NCBI GenBank assembly: GCA_030247855.1
Contig: JAPDRN010000072.1
Span: forward strand, 1 to 64,000
Origin: Knufia peltigerae
Taxonomy: Eukaryota; Ascomycota; Eurotiomycetes; Chaetothyriales; Trichomeriaceae
DNA: 64,000 bases
Reading direction: 5' to 3'
Shown here: in pieces, positions 1 to 8,961 of the stretch
How positions within the stretch are numbered: position 1 is the first letter of the stretch
Layout of the letters: every line of letters starts with the position of its first letter
Notes under the pieces: model-generated
Databases searched by the model: none
The model's input: the letters and a program-made list of their open reading frames with translations, nothing else
Told to the model about the DNA's origin: nothing
Translations under genes and position numbers: made by a program

Positions 1-239
1 CGTGCACTGGTGTCGATCTGCACCGCCTTGGTATTGGGCGTGGTTGCGATCGTCGAACGTTGAACACCACGGTAGTGGCGGCCGCGGGCCGGCCACCGTG
101 GTATTTAAAAACCCCCCCCAAGGGCGGCGGTTTGGTTGTTTAAAATAAAAGTTGGGGGGGGCCCCGTGGTGGGGCCGGGGGCGTCCCCGGTGGTTAATAC
201 ACCCCAGGCGGGGGTCGAAAGGGGATGGGGGGGGGGGGG
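1..239. other. Low-quality contig edge, possible cloning-vector remnant
   Basis: The first 240 bases do not look like the rest of the window. They hold long C and G homopolymers (about 109-120, 155-162 and 226-239). Adjacent 8-bp NotI (78-85) and FseI (87-94) recognition sites lie inside an inverted repeat, ACCACGGT at 66-73 and ACCGTGGT at 95-102. I read this as low-quality sequence at a contig end, perhaps with vector or adapter sequence. It should not be used for protein prediction. Confidence 0.6.
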
Positions 240-1035
240 CGCCCCGTAAGCGTTCCACTGACTGGCTTCTTGTACTTCCTGCAACGCCAGCAGGCCCCTA
301 TGTCTCGCTATTCTCTCACGTTAGACTTCGAAATGTAGTGATATGAAGGCAGCAAACGGAAAACTGCTACTCAAATCGACAACCTTTGGAAAAAGAGAGC
401 TTTACCATGCTAACACCCCTTTTTCGCACCTTCTGCTTCAGCGGATCACTGCGGCGAGGCCGTATAACTTCAGACGACATCTGGCTGTCGCCCAGGTCGG
501 AGTCGCTAAGAGGGTTCCTTGTCGTCGGCAGGGCACGCTGGCTGCGTAATGGCCTGAGCGCGGTGGTTGAATGGTTGACGTCGCCACCCGGGCCTGAGTG
601 GTAATGTGTCTCCGTGAAAGCTACATTATCCTGTGCTGATGTTGAATAGGTATTCGCGGACAACCACGGGGAATCGCCTGGATCGAAGTCTACACTTTGA
701 ATTGACCCAGTACTCGGCAAGAAACTTGGGTTAGGAATGTCGTAGAACTGGCTGTGGCCTAGAACCTCATTATGCTGTGTGATGCCCGGAGGCCGCTCAC
801 TGTCCACTCGGTGTAGCCGAGACCGGCCCAGAAACTGTGTATCTGTTGTTGGTGTCATCCATGGCTCTGATGGGGTAAGGTCCCAGCGTCCAGAAGGTAG
901 GTCCGAGCTGGGCAAGGGTACTCCTGCCCTTTGGTGAACCTCAGGCACTGAAATCGCATAAAAATTTGCCGGAACAACCGATGATGGGTAGGTCAGGTTG
1001 AACTGCTTGTCACTCCCGGTTGTGTTCTCATCCAT
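240..1035 (-). CDS. N-terminal part of a fungal transcription factor, cut by the contig edge
   Basis: Partial gene: exon 1 is 1035-406, a 98-nt intron is 405-308 (donor GTAAAG, acceptor AATAG), and exon 2 starts at 307 and runs into poor sequence. Exon 1 gives 210 residues, mostly polar and disordered, ending in a basic stretch (KQKVRKRG). After splicing the next residues read RDIGACWRCRKYKK, which resembles the start of the Cys-rich DNA-binding motif GACWRC...KK found in many uncharacterised Pezizomycotina regulators. The continuation is not trustworthy because of homopolymer errors. The start is the ATG at 1035; the open frame extends further upstream but looks non-coding. Downstream target unknown. 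The splice and motif are seen; the family assignment is inference. Confidence 0.55.
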
Positions 1036-2171
1036 GGCGAGTGATATGAAACGTCCCGCGATAGGCCAGGTACAGCTTGCATGCAGCACGGGAGAGTTGT
1101 CAGAGGGACAGAGCGAGCGGTTTGGCCTTCCAGATAAGACATAACGATGCAAAACCTGCCTCATGGTCCTCGTGGACATCGACCCGGTGTACCCTGCGTC
1201 GGGACACCTCTCTTCCGACCTACCAGGTCTCACATTCCGCGATCGATGACCACGATTTCTGGTTCTGGTCCCTTTCACTAGCGTCTCGATGGCGTAGAGC
1301 AAAAAGCGCCGATCTTATACGATCACACCCTGAAGCAAAGATAAACAAAACTGGAGAAATGCTTCTGTGAGTAGCCAAAGGCTTAAACTTTAAGGTTCTT
1401 TTGAAAAACTTGACGCGATGGAACAGTGCATAAGTCCCTAGCGTACGTGAAATGTGCCTTGTAAGGCAGTGGGAACGGTAGAAGACGAGTAATAATATAC
1501 ACCCAATGACCAGAGTTGCTCCTCGACTCGATACTTTCATTCCCGGTTCAAGGCGGATCGGTATACCCACCCGCATTCGCAATCCCTACCCTCAGCGGCT
1601 CCCTTTCCGGGCTGTCTTCCATTTTACCCTTCCAGACGATGACCTCTAAATCCTTTCAAAGTCAATGTCTGACGGGGACGATACCCTTTGCGCCGCGACG
1701 CAGTTGCAGCACATTTAAAGTACAGTTTAAACTATAACTAATTTTCAGCGCCACCAGGATTCGCCTCCCTCAGCGCCTTGAGGCGGAACCGGATGTGCAC
1801 TTCTCGCCTGTCTCTCGCTCGGGTCTTTGGCGACACCTGCTTGGCTAGGATACAAGTAGTGGCGCAGGGGAGTTACTGAGGCTCACTGTCTCACGTAGTT
1901 TGTACCACGTAACATCACGTGCTAGGCACGCCCCTTTTTCGTGGTCGACCTATACACGACCTTACCGACTACAAACATCATGGTGACGTGGCGGAGGGGG
2001 AGGTGGTGTTGTCACAATTCATGTCAAGTACAGCTATATTTACATCCTGTTTCTGCCAATATCTTCAAGCCGACCTGCCCACCAACAGTCATAGCCCTCC
2101 GATGAAATGTTCGATCATCTAACAAATCAAGAAAGAAACAAAAGTCTCGTCGCTCTTGTCAACGAAGAATC
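1036..2171. other. Intergenic, nothing recognised
   Basis: About 1.1 kb between the start of the partial regulator and the stop of the PLAC8 gene, both on the minus strand. It should hold the regulator's promoter and the PLAC8 3' UTR. Several short open frames occur on both strands, but none has a recognisable motif or consistent splice signals. Confidence 0.6.
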
Positions 2172-2853
2172 TCATTCCCGAGCCTGATACGACATTCCTT
2201 GAGGTTTGGCATATCCAGCAGCAGCCTTCTCGGCAATCTCTCTCTCACGTACCTCGGCCTCCTTATCCTGCTGAATGATGGAGCAACAGGCACAGCAACA
2301 CGACGTGAACAGATCGCTCAGGAAGTCTCCCTGCAAGTTGTACTTGTTGCGAACGTCGACTCGTTGGAACAATGTGGGTATGAAGTGGAGACCAAAGCAT
2401 GAGAATCCGGTGAACAATAGACACTACATCACAAGTGGGCATGCCAGAGTCAGTCCAAGTCTGTCTCGGGGATCGCAAGGCCTCTGGGGACAATGGGGTT
2501 ACCAAAAAAACTCACCGAAGCGTTGACGCAGTTGTAGGATTCCATGTCCCCGTGCTTGCGTACACGATGGTGTGTCTTGCCGAAGGTGATGCAAGGCACG
2601 CAGCAGGTTATCAGACCTTGAAGAATCAGTCCATGTTTGGTTTTCAGGTTGGCATGAATTTCACGTTACATGTGTCAATAGGCATGAAGCAGCCAAAGAA
2701 AGACTCGGCCCACGGCCGAGCGTCGGGGGCCGATGGCGCAGTAACCAAGGTCGAGTCCGCCAAAGTGGCGTTGAATCGATTGACCCAGTCGTTGACATCG
2801 TTCTGGTCGACCATGGAGGGCTGAGGCTGGCTCTTGTCTGTTGATGAAGCCAT
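2172..2853 (-). CDS. PLAC8 family cysteine-rich protein
   Basis: Three exons, 2853-2670, 2616-2516 and 2423-2172, joining in frame to 178 residues. The introns have donors GTAACG and GTGAGT and acceptors CAAG and GTAG. The spliced protein shows the PLAC8 (DUF614) hallmarks in order: FFGCF...PIDTC, TCCVPCITFGKTHHRV, a Tyr-Asn-Cys segment, FGLHFIP, an RxKYNLQG segment, then a second Cys cluster SCCCACC followed by QQDKEAE. PLAC8 proteins are small and membrane-associated; in plants members affect cell size and cadmium resistance, and the fungal role is unclear. The start is the MASSTDK methionine; an in-frame ATG ten codons upstream is less likely. Family assignment is firm, function is not. 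Confidence 0.9.
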
Positions 2854-4633
2854 TTTGTGTTGAAGGAATGTGTCGAGCACCAAGAAAAGTTATATCAGGA
2901 AATGGCCAGTGGGAATTCCTCCTTTAGTGAAGTGAAAATTCAAAGAATGACTGTGAATAGAATTCTGAAAGAGCTGCTGCACGAAAGGAAGAAGACTCTG
3001 GCGAAGATATCGAGTAGACATGGCTTCGCTATAAACACCAAAGGCTGGGTATGAAGCTCAAGGGGCCCCTTTTTCACACATGGACGCATGGCACGTTCAA
3101 TCTCCACGCTTCATTGCTCAATGACTCGACAGCACTACCGATTCGGAAAATTTGCAGCAGATCCCAAATTAAGATTGGACGACATTGCCGTATTGTGACC
3201 CGACTGGGGTATGATAGAGAAAGGGAAGATGACTTTGAAATTCTTACTTGCTCGTGGCTAGAAGGATGGTCAGAGAGTAATAACACAGGTGGGTCCACAG
3301 GTAGAAGATTGTTATTGAAGTGACCCTTGGCGTACTTCGCGCCAGAGAAAGGCCAAGGACGCGAATAGGAGGGTCTTCACTTACCTGCCGCACGGCGACT
3401 TTGCTTCGTGGTGCGGCGCTGCCGATCTAGGCAGAGGTTCATCGGGAACGGTTGGGCTCAGGGGTACAGAGAACAGAGAACCACACACGGTTGCTTCCTG
3501 CAGGGAAGAGGAAATCAAGGTAAAGGGCTCATTATATCGACCGAGTAAGACCACCAGCTGGAAATCTTTTAGTCCTTCAAGTTGGGGGTAGTATGAAGTT
3601 AATATGCGCCAGGGCTTGCGGTCAAGAAGTCCGTTAGCCGAGGGAGAGAATCCTCAACGAATGAGCAGAAACGGCCCCCAAAACCGTGGAAGACTGGGCC
3701 CACTGGTGCAATAACCAGAGGTGTATCCGTAGCAAATGTCTCAAGAGGAAGAAATCCTAGGTTTGGACATTGCCATGAAAAAATGTCCGGAGTGCACCAC
3801 CAAAGGCGGAATTAACCACAATGCTGACTACATGAAACACGCGCCATGAGCGGTGATTATGATTGTTAGCACCGTAGCCTTGTTCCCATGCAGCTTACGA
3901 AGCTAGAGTAGAGTACAACGAGGCATCAAAAGTCACCACGCAGCCAATCGGGGCAAGCCCGATCTAGGCGCTACACCTTAGGATGGAATCGCCCATCTCC
4001 ACTCTCTCGCACATGGTGCTGTGGTGAGTGATCCGCCTTTGTGAAAACGAATTCCGAAGTCAGTGAGAGCGGTAAGAGGCAAGACATTGATTGATCGACA
4101 GGCGAATACAGGGTATGGAATAATCATCTGCGGCCACTCTTTAGAAAAGGACTCCAAACAAAAACGAATAGAGCCCAACAACTTCGGACTTCGCGTCAAG
4201 GGGAAGGCGGCATCTTCTATCAGCAAAGTCTTCAAGTACAAAGTATTCTCGATACTAAATATGAGCTTGTGTTATAATTCCTAAATTTGAACCACGCGAT
4301 TGAGTATCGCTTCAAATGAATGCCAATAGTGTTTTGTAAATTGATCTAAGTACAAGGGCAATTGGTGAACTTGAGAAGAATATTTCACAGTCACCAAACG
4401 AACATTTGTCACCACCACGCTACCATGCCAATGATTCTCATTTCAAGAATTTGATCAGCTCGCGAGTCGATGACAGACGAAGAGAAAAATGTGAAGTTGC
4501 GTCCATGACTGATCAGATCGTCCCGACGCGGGTCAATATTGTCGAGTAGTCGACAACAGAGTGTTCGACCAGGCACCGCCCAATGGCAGGCAAATTGGTC
4601 TCGGCCGGAAGAGATGGAGGTGATCGAGCCCGG
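2854..4633. other. Intergenic, 1.8 kb, with a decayed repeat near its right end
   Basis: Lies upstream of the PLAC8 gene and downstream of the Cys-rich secreted protein gene. I see no gene, tRNA or transposon. Its right end holds a decayed copy of the secreted protein's repeat (4567-4617). It should include the PLAC8 promoter. Confidence 0.55.
4567..4617 (-). repeat. Decayed third copy of the cysteine-module repeat
   Basis: This 51-base stretch aligns with the core of the two repeats inside the adjacent gene: an ACCGCCCAA core, then GGCA-GCAA, then GGAAGAGATG. It carries many substitutions and at least one frame change. On the coding strand it lies just beyond the stop at 4634, so it is a dead module or part of the 3' UTR. 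Confidence 0.6.
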
Positions 4634-5191
4634 CTAGTCGTCAGCCGAAACGCAGGTCAACGTCGTTGAATCACAAGTCAAGTTGGTACTGCTGCAGCAG
4701 ACGCCGACATTTGCGTCGGAGCAATCACCGCCCAACGGCAAGCAATTTAGTCCGGTCGGAAGAGATGAGGTGGCTGAGGTCACCGATGCCGTGGTACTGG
4801 TTGGTGCCACAGGCCTTGCTGAAGAACTGCTTGATGAGTCGTCCAGCGAGACACAGGTCAGAGATGTCGAATCACAAGTCAAGTTGGTACTGCTGCAGCA
4901 GACGCCGACATTTATGTCGGAGCAATCACCGCCCAACGGCAAGCAATTTAGTCCGGTCGCAAGAGATGAGGTGGTCGCACTGCTGGTGAATGAAGGCGTA
5001 GTGCTGGTGTGAATTACAGTCGTCGCCGTTGTTGTGGATTTGGATGTAGTCAGTTCCAGGTATGAAGTCGTTGATGATGTAGAAGTGCAAGGACAGAAAT
5101 ACTCCGTCTCGGTAACCCAGACGACCGACTGGGATGCGGTGGCAAAAGAGAGTAGGCCAGAGCCAAAGAAAAGAATAGTGCTGACCCTCAT
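4634..5191 (-). CDS. Small secreted protein with two knottin-like cysteine modules
   Basis: A single exon of 185 residues. The first 20 or so residues form a signal peptide (MRVSTILFFGSGLLSFATAS); the open frame extends 39 codons upstream, but this methionine gives the signal sequence. A Ser/Thr-rich linker follows, then two near-identical modules at residues 83-113 and 150-180. Each has cysteine spacing C-x6-C-x7-CC-x6-C-x6-C, the C-C-CC-C-C order of cystine-knot miniproteins. Each module begins TGLNCLPLGGDC. The protein is probably secreted and perhaps wall-bound or effector-like; no target or activity can be inferred. It is divergent from the GPI protein at 6150, with a 958-bp shared upstream region. 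The gene is clear, the fold is inferred from cysteine spacing. Confidence 0.8.
   Translation of the reverse strand: MRVSTILFFGSGLLSFATASQSVVWVTETEYFCPCTSTSSTTSYLELTTSKSTTTATTVIHTSTTPSFTSSATTSSLATGLNCLPLGGDCSDINVGVCCSSTNLTCDSTSLTCVSLDDSSSSSSARPVAPTSTTASVTSATSSLPTGLNCLPLGGDCSDANVGVCCSSTNLTCDSTTLTCVSADD
4668..4774. repeat. Intragenic direct repeat, copy A
   Basis: About 107 bp, almost identical to 4869-4975 (three base differences seen by eye) at an offset of exactly 201 bp, or 67 codons. It encodes the second Cys module of the secreted protein. The very high identity points to recent duplication or gene conversion. Confidence 0.85.
4869..4975. repeat. Intragenic direct repeat, copy B
   Basis: Partner of 4668-4774, offset by 201 bp. 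It encodes the first Cys module of the secreted protein (residues 83-113). Confidence 0.85.
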
Positions 5192-6149
5192 CGTTGGGGG
5201 ATATATCAACGTATTCGATTGCGAGTGTTCCAATATAGACAACAAAGAAGTGAACTTGAAGAGAAATCGAAAGTAGTGGCGTAACGCTTCAAGCCATGGG
5301 ACAACCAACAGATACTTATATGTCGAATACTACCTAGTATGGTCGAAGATACTCTTAGACTGGAGCCTCACCTATGAACCAGTTCTCAACTGCTCCCACC
5401 TGAGTGATTTGTCCGCCTTCCCCTGAATTGTACACAAAACTGCCACTTCACTTCGAACCATCTCCTAGTTTAATCATTCAAATGTGCTCCAATGGATCTG
5501 TTTAGATTGTCGAATCTCCGCTCATCGTCAGAGAAGCCCACGGCAGGATTCATCTCTCAAGCCGAAGTGTGGAAGTGTAGGTAAAGGAAAGAAGATCTGC
5601 ATCGTCAGGGGCTTACGCAATGTCCTTCTACGGACGCTACAAGCGGGAATCATGTGAATCCTTCGTAAACTCAGTATATGTCTCACCTAGCCGTCGAAGT
5701 ATGTATGGAGCTATGTTCGCGGGACGGTATGAATGAGGGATGCGCTATGAGCGGTGACTTGAATTAACGCGGACGAGGCTGTACCCTGCTCCACTTCAAA
5801 GGGAAACTTCCTACTAGAAGCACAAATTTCTTCGTACCTGCAAAGTCGCATGCCTATGCCTGGTCGTAGTGTTCCGGTCTGCTACCAGGAGACTTGGACG
5901 GAAATTAAAGAAGATGCGGCCGGGATCCTGATCAACAACCATATCCTACAATTTATAGATATAAACCCGTAGGGAGTTGCACCGTGCTCATTTTGTAACT
6001 TGGTCAATCGTCTAGTCCTATCGACTCTTTGTTGTTGAAATTTATACTGACCCCCAGTCATTCATTGATCCTGCTTCTATTTTCCTGGCCTCTTTCCCTG
6101 TCTTCGATCTAAATCGTCACCCTCCAGCCGATCGCTCACTGAAATCAAC
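5192..6149. promoter_or_regulatory. Shared divergent upstream region of two surface-protein genes
   Basis: 958 bp between the divergent start codons of the Cys-module secreted protein (minus) and the WxxW GPI protein (plus). A TATAAA-like element lies at about 5960-5966, roughly 185 bases before the plus-strand ATG. A pyrimidine-rich leader precedes 6150. No other site can be supported. Confidence 0.5.
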
Positions 6150-7130
6150 ATGCTGTTCAAAGCTGCTGTAAATGTTGCCCTGGGCGTCGCACTCATATCA
6201 AGGGTCGTGACCGGCCAAGTTACATCCACGACCACCACGACCATTTCGTCTTGCATTCCAGGTCTCAAGTGTGGCCAGACCAGCGTTGTTGGGCCGCAGA
6301 CCTCCACCACCACAATGACTGTCACTTCTTGCTCCCTCGGTGCGAAACCCGCCTGCTTTACTACGACTGAAACGGCGAAAGACATCTCGACCAAGCCCTC
6401 GCAACTCTCTGTATCGAGTACCAGTACGCTGGTGAGTGCGTTGAGCACTTCTACTCCTGCACAATCAGCACCCTGGGATGACTGGACTTCGACGCCAACG
6501 ACTTCGACACCTGCCTCCATCGTCTCTTCTTCTTCCAGCAACCCCTGGCTTGATTGGTCCACAATCACGAGCTCAACTCTGGACCCGCATACCACTACTG
6601 TGGTTTCCTGGGCTGATTGGGCACCTCTTACAATCACGACATCAACTCGCAAGGTCCATACTAGCACGATAGACGGAACTTGGTCGGACTGGGTGTCTTC
6701 AACGGTGACTGTTAAAAGTGACCCCACAATCGACTGGGCAGATTGGACCACCACATCAGAAATGATGGTTGAAGCTACTTCCACGACAGAGAATTGGCCA
6801 GATTGGTTATCCTTGACAACAGGAGTCGCTGCCAAGACGGACTCAACTTGGGAAGAGTGGGCATCATCTCTTTCGACCACAAAGAACCCTGCGGTGACCG
6901 CAACGACAATGAACTCGTGGTCGGCAATTAACGGTATAAGCACATCGATGGGTTTCTCGACCCCGGTTTCAGCAGCGAGCACATGGACCGAGCCTGAGTC
7001 CACCAACGCGGCTATACCATCCGTACATATTTACACCGGCAGCGCCTCGCCACGTGCTGTGCCATTCGGGACCGGCCTGCAAATCGTTACACTTGCTGTT
7101 ATTGCGCTTGTGGTATCAGCTATGGCGTAG
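6150..7130 (+). CDS. GPI-anchored Ser/Thr-rich wall protein with seven WxxW motifs
   Basis: A single exon of 326 residues. It starts with a signal peptide (about residues 1-22, ending VVTG). Four cysteines follow at about 35-69 (SCIPGLKC and SCSLGAKPAC). Then comes a long Ser/Thr-rich region with a motif repeated every 18-24 residues: WDDW 109, WLDW 133, WADW 154, WSDW 178, WADW 196, WPDW 216, WEEW 234, then a lone W at 257. The hydrophobic tail (FGTGLQIVTLAVIALVVSAM) after a small-residue stretch fits a GPI-anchor signal. The Ser/Thr content implies heavy O-mannosylation. I know of no named family with this W-x-D/E-W repeat. A cell-wall location is inferred. Confidence 0.85.
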   Translation: MLFKAAVNVALGVALISRVVTGQVTSTTTTTISSCIPGLKCGQTSVVGPQTSTTTMTVTSCSLGAKPACFTTTETAKDISTKPSQLSVSSTSTLVSALSTSTPAQSAPWDDWTSTPTTSTPASIVSSSSSNPWLDWSTITSSTLDPHTTTVVSWADWAPLTITTSTRKVHTSTIDGTWSDWVSSTVTVKSDPTIDWADWTTTSEMMVEATSTTENWPDWLSLTTGVAAKTDSTWEEWASSLSTTKNPAVTATTMNSWSAINGISTSMGFSTPVSAASTWTEPESTNAAIPSVHIYTGSASPRAVPFGTGLQIVTLAVIALVVSAMA

Positions 7131-7970
7131 GGTTCCCCTGTTTCTGTGATTTCCAGGGGGGAGGGGGTGAACGGTCATCACAGAAGCCATTTGTGAGAAG
7201 GGTTCTAATGGGACCACGTTGAACATTTATAAGATGCTGGAAGTATTTTGACTAATCTATAGCTCCGCTGTTGCTATTTTGTGAAGTGACCAGAGCCTTT
7301 ATTTAATGCTGGTAACGTCTCGAAAAAGCTAGAGGACACGGAAGATATATGAAGGGTTGGTAGAAAAACCGATAGTCACTTCCAGACTTGGAGCGAAGCC
7401 TGCTCTATCCACAATCTTCTATCCTGTAGCCTCTTTCATCGCTCGATTAGTTGCTTCGTTGTTGAGTGTACCAAGAGAATGTGTAGAGATCCAACAAACT
7501 TGAAACTCCTAGACGACCGCAGAGTCTCCGACATGGCTGTCGGTGCTGCCACCATCTGTGTATACGTCTTGCATCTTAGTCGATCGTATATCCTCCGGAC
7601 CACGTATCGGTCTCTGCTGCATCTCCTTCCCAGGGTGGTCTTTCCCTTTACGGTGCCCGAGGCCAATAATCAAGGGGCTTCTGACACTCTCGGTGTCCAC
7701 CTCGCGCGTCACCATGGACAAGTGTTTTTGGTCAGTAATTTCATTACTGACCTTCGGGTCTTTGATCTTTCTCCTTTCCAAAGTTCTCTTGCTCTCTTTT
7801 GTGCTTCCTCCTAACGCTGTCTACTCATCTCCTGTTCTGTCTCCCATTGGGAGAAGCGTGCAGAGGGCTATATTGACATCGTGTGTCCAGACTCATTCTA
7901 CCGGATGCTGGCCTACTAGTTAAAATCCACGGACTAGTGATTGGGAATTGAGGTGTACCTCCTAGCTATA
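7131..7970. other. Intergenic with one perfect hairpin
   Basis: 840 bp between the GPI protein and the small LVGHAN paralogue. It holds a perfect inverted repeat at 7730-7752. A minus-strand open frame at 7781-7509 is polar but has no recognisable motif. Confidence 0.5.
7730..7752. repeat. Perfect 10-bp inverted repeat with 3-nt loop
   Basis: GGTCAGTAAT at 7730-7739, loop TTC, ATTACTGACC at 7743-7752. It could be a hairpin or a dimeric protein-binding site. No T-run follows it. Confidence 0.7.
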
Positions 7971-8186
7971 CTATCCGTCCCAGTTGCCGTTGTCTTTACT
8001 AACGTCTTTTACCATCGATAGTGTATCTTCGCCGGGATGTGTCAAAACATGAAGTCGCTGAGTGATTGAATCGTAGTAATTTGCGTGTCCAACCAGGACC
8101 CTGAGACGCATATCTGAACGAGAAGCTTCCTCCATAAGCTTCTCTTTTGCGATGTCAGCTTGGATTAGCAGGTCGACCACATCCAT
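7971..8186 (-). CDS. Short paralogue of the LVGHAN-motif protein encoded at 38621
   Basis: A small open frame of 71 residues. Residues 1-41 align without gaps to residues 27-67 of the protein at 38621-39301, with about 19 identical positions. These include the block LVGHAN followed by two residues and DS, and an upstream AxxKLxxEAxRxD pattern. The long acidic tail of the larger protein is missing; this one ends soon after the conserved block. It may be a real short gene, a truncated relic, or one exon of a gene whose other exons I cannot find. The family is conserved in fungi but has no known function that I can name. Confidence 0.5.
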   Translation of the reverse strand: MDVVDLLIQADIAKEKLMEEASRSDMRLRVLVGHANYYDSITQRLHVLTHPGEDTLSMVKDVSKDNGNWDG

Positions 8187-8961
8187 AATCCCATAAGAGT
8201 CTTCACAGGTCGACGCTCAGTCTGAACTGGAAAGTCAGGCTGGATAATAGCGACAGCACATCATCTACCCCTTCTTTGCCCCTGCATCTACATATAGCTC
8301 ACTGGTCTCTTGCCCGCAGTGAGAGATTTAACCCTAGTGCCTATGTTGAGGAGCACTGTTGCCGGGGCCTTTCAGATGAATTTCGCATCGGCCCTATCTT
8401 CGAGCCGACGACACGAAGGCCGCTGGCACCAGTGCATTGCAAGTGGACGAGGCTGCAACAACTGTTCGTGAAGTACGATCCCGTTGTCATGATTTCTCAG
8501 CTTCGTACCTGGCCTGTAAAAATGTAAATAATACTGGGTGGTGACGTGTGATTCATTTCCCGATCGCTTTCGGGAATTCTACTCCTGGGTTCGGTTATTG
8601 AGGTTCCATGGTCTCCAGTCGATATCTACTGAGAATGAGTCCAATCAGAGCCTGGCTAGCCAACCTAGTTTGTCGAAATAGTCCAGGTGTACATTCAACC
8701 AGGATCTTCCTCACGATTATGGTAATGTACCCGATTCAAAGAAAGCATCGTGCTATATTGGTCCACCGGTACTTCCGGGTCGACATCGGTCCAAGTGGTA
8801 GATATGGTATCAAATAAAGACAGACAAATACAGTGCACCATCTTCATGTGTCCTTGTCGCCTTGCACAGTACGATCGAGGAGCCTCTTTTATCCTCTTCA
8901 GAGACTCACGACGAGGTCAACGACGATCACCTTGCAACCTCAAGTCTACGACCGGCAGGAC
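8187..8961. other. Intergenic upstream of the DHA1 transporter
   Basis: 775 bp between the divergent small paralogue and the transporter. A second open frame starting at 8862 has an acidic beginning typical of transporter N-termini, but it is out of frame with the transporter exon and I found no splice joining them. Confidence 0.45.
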
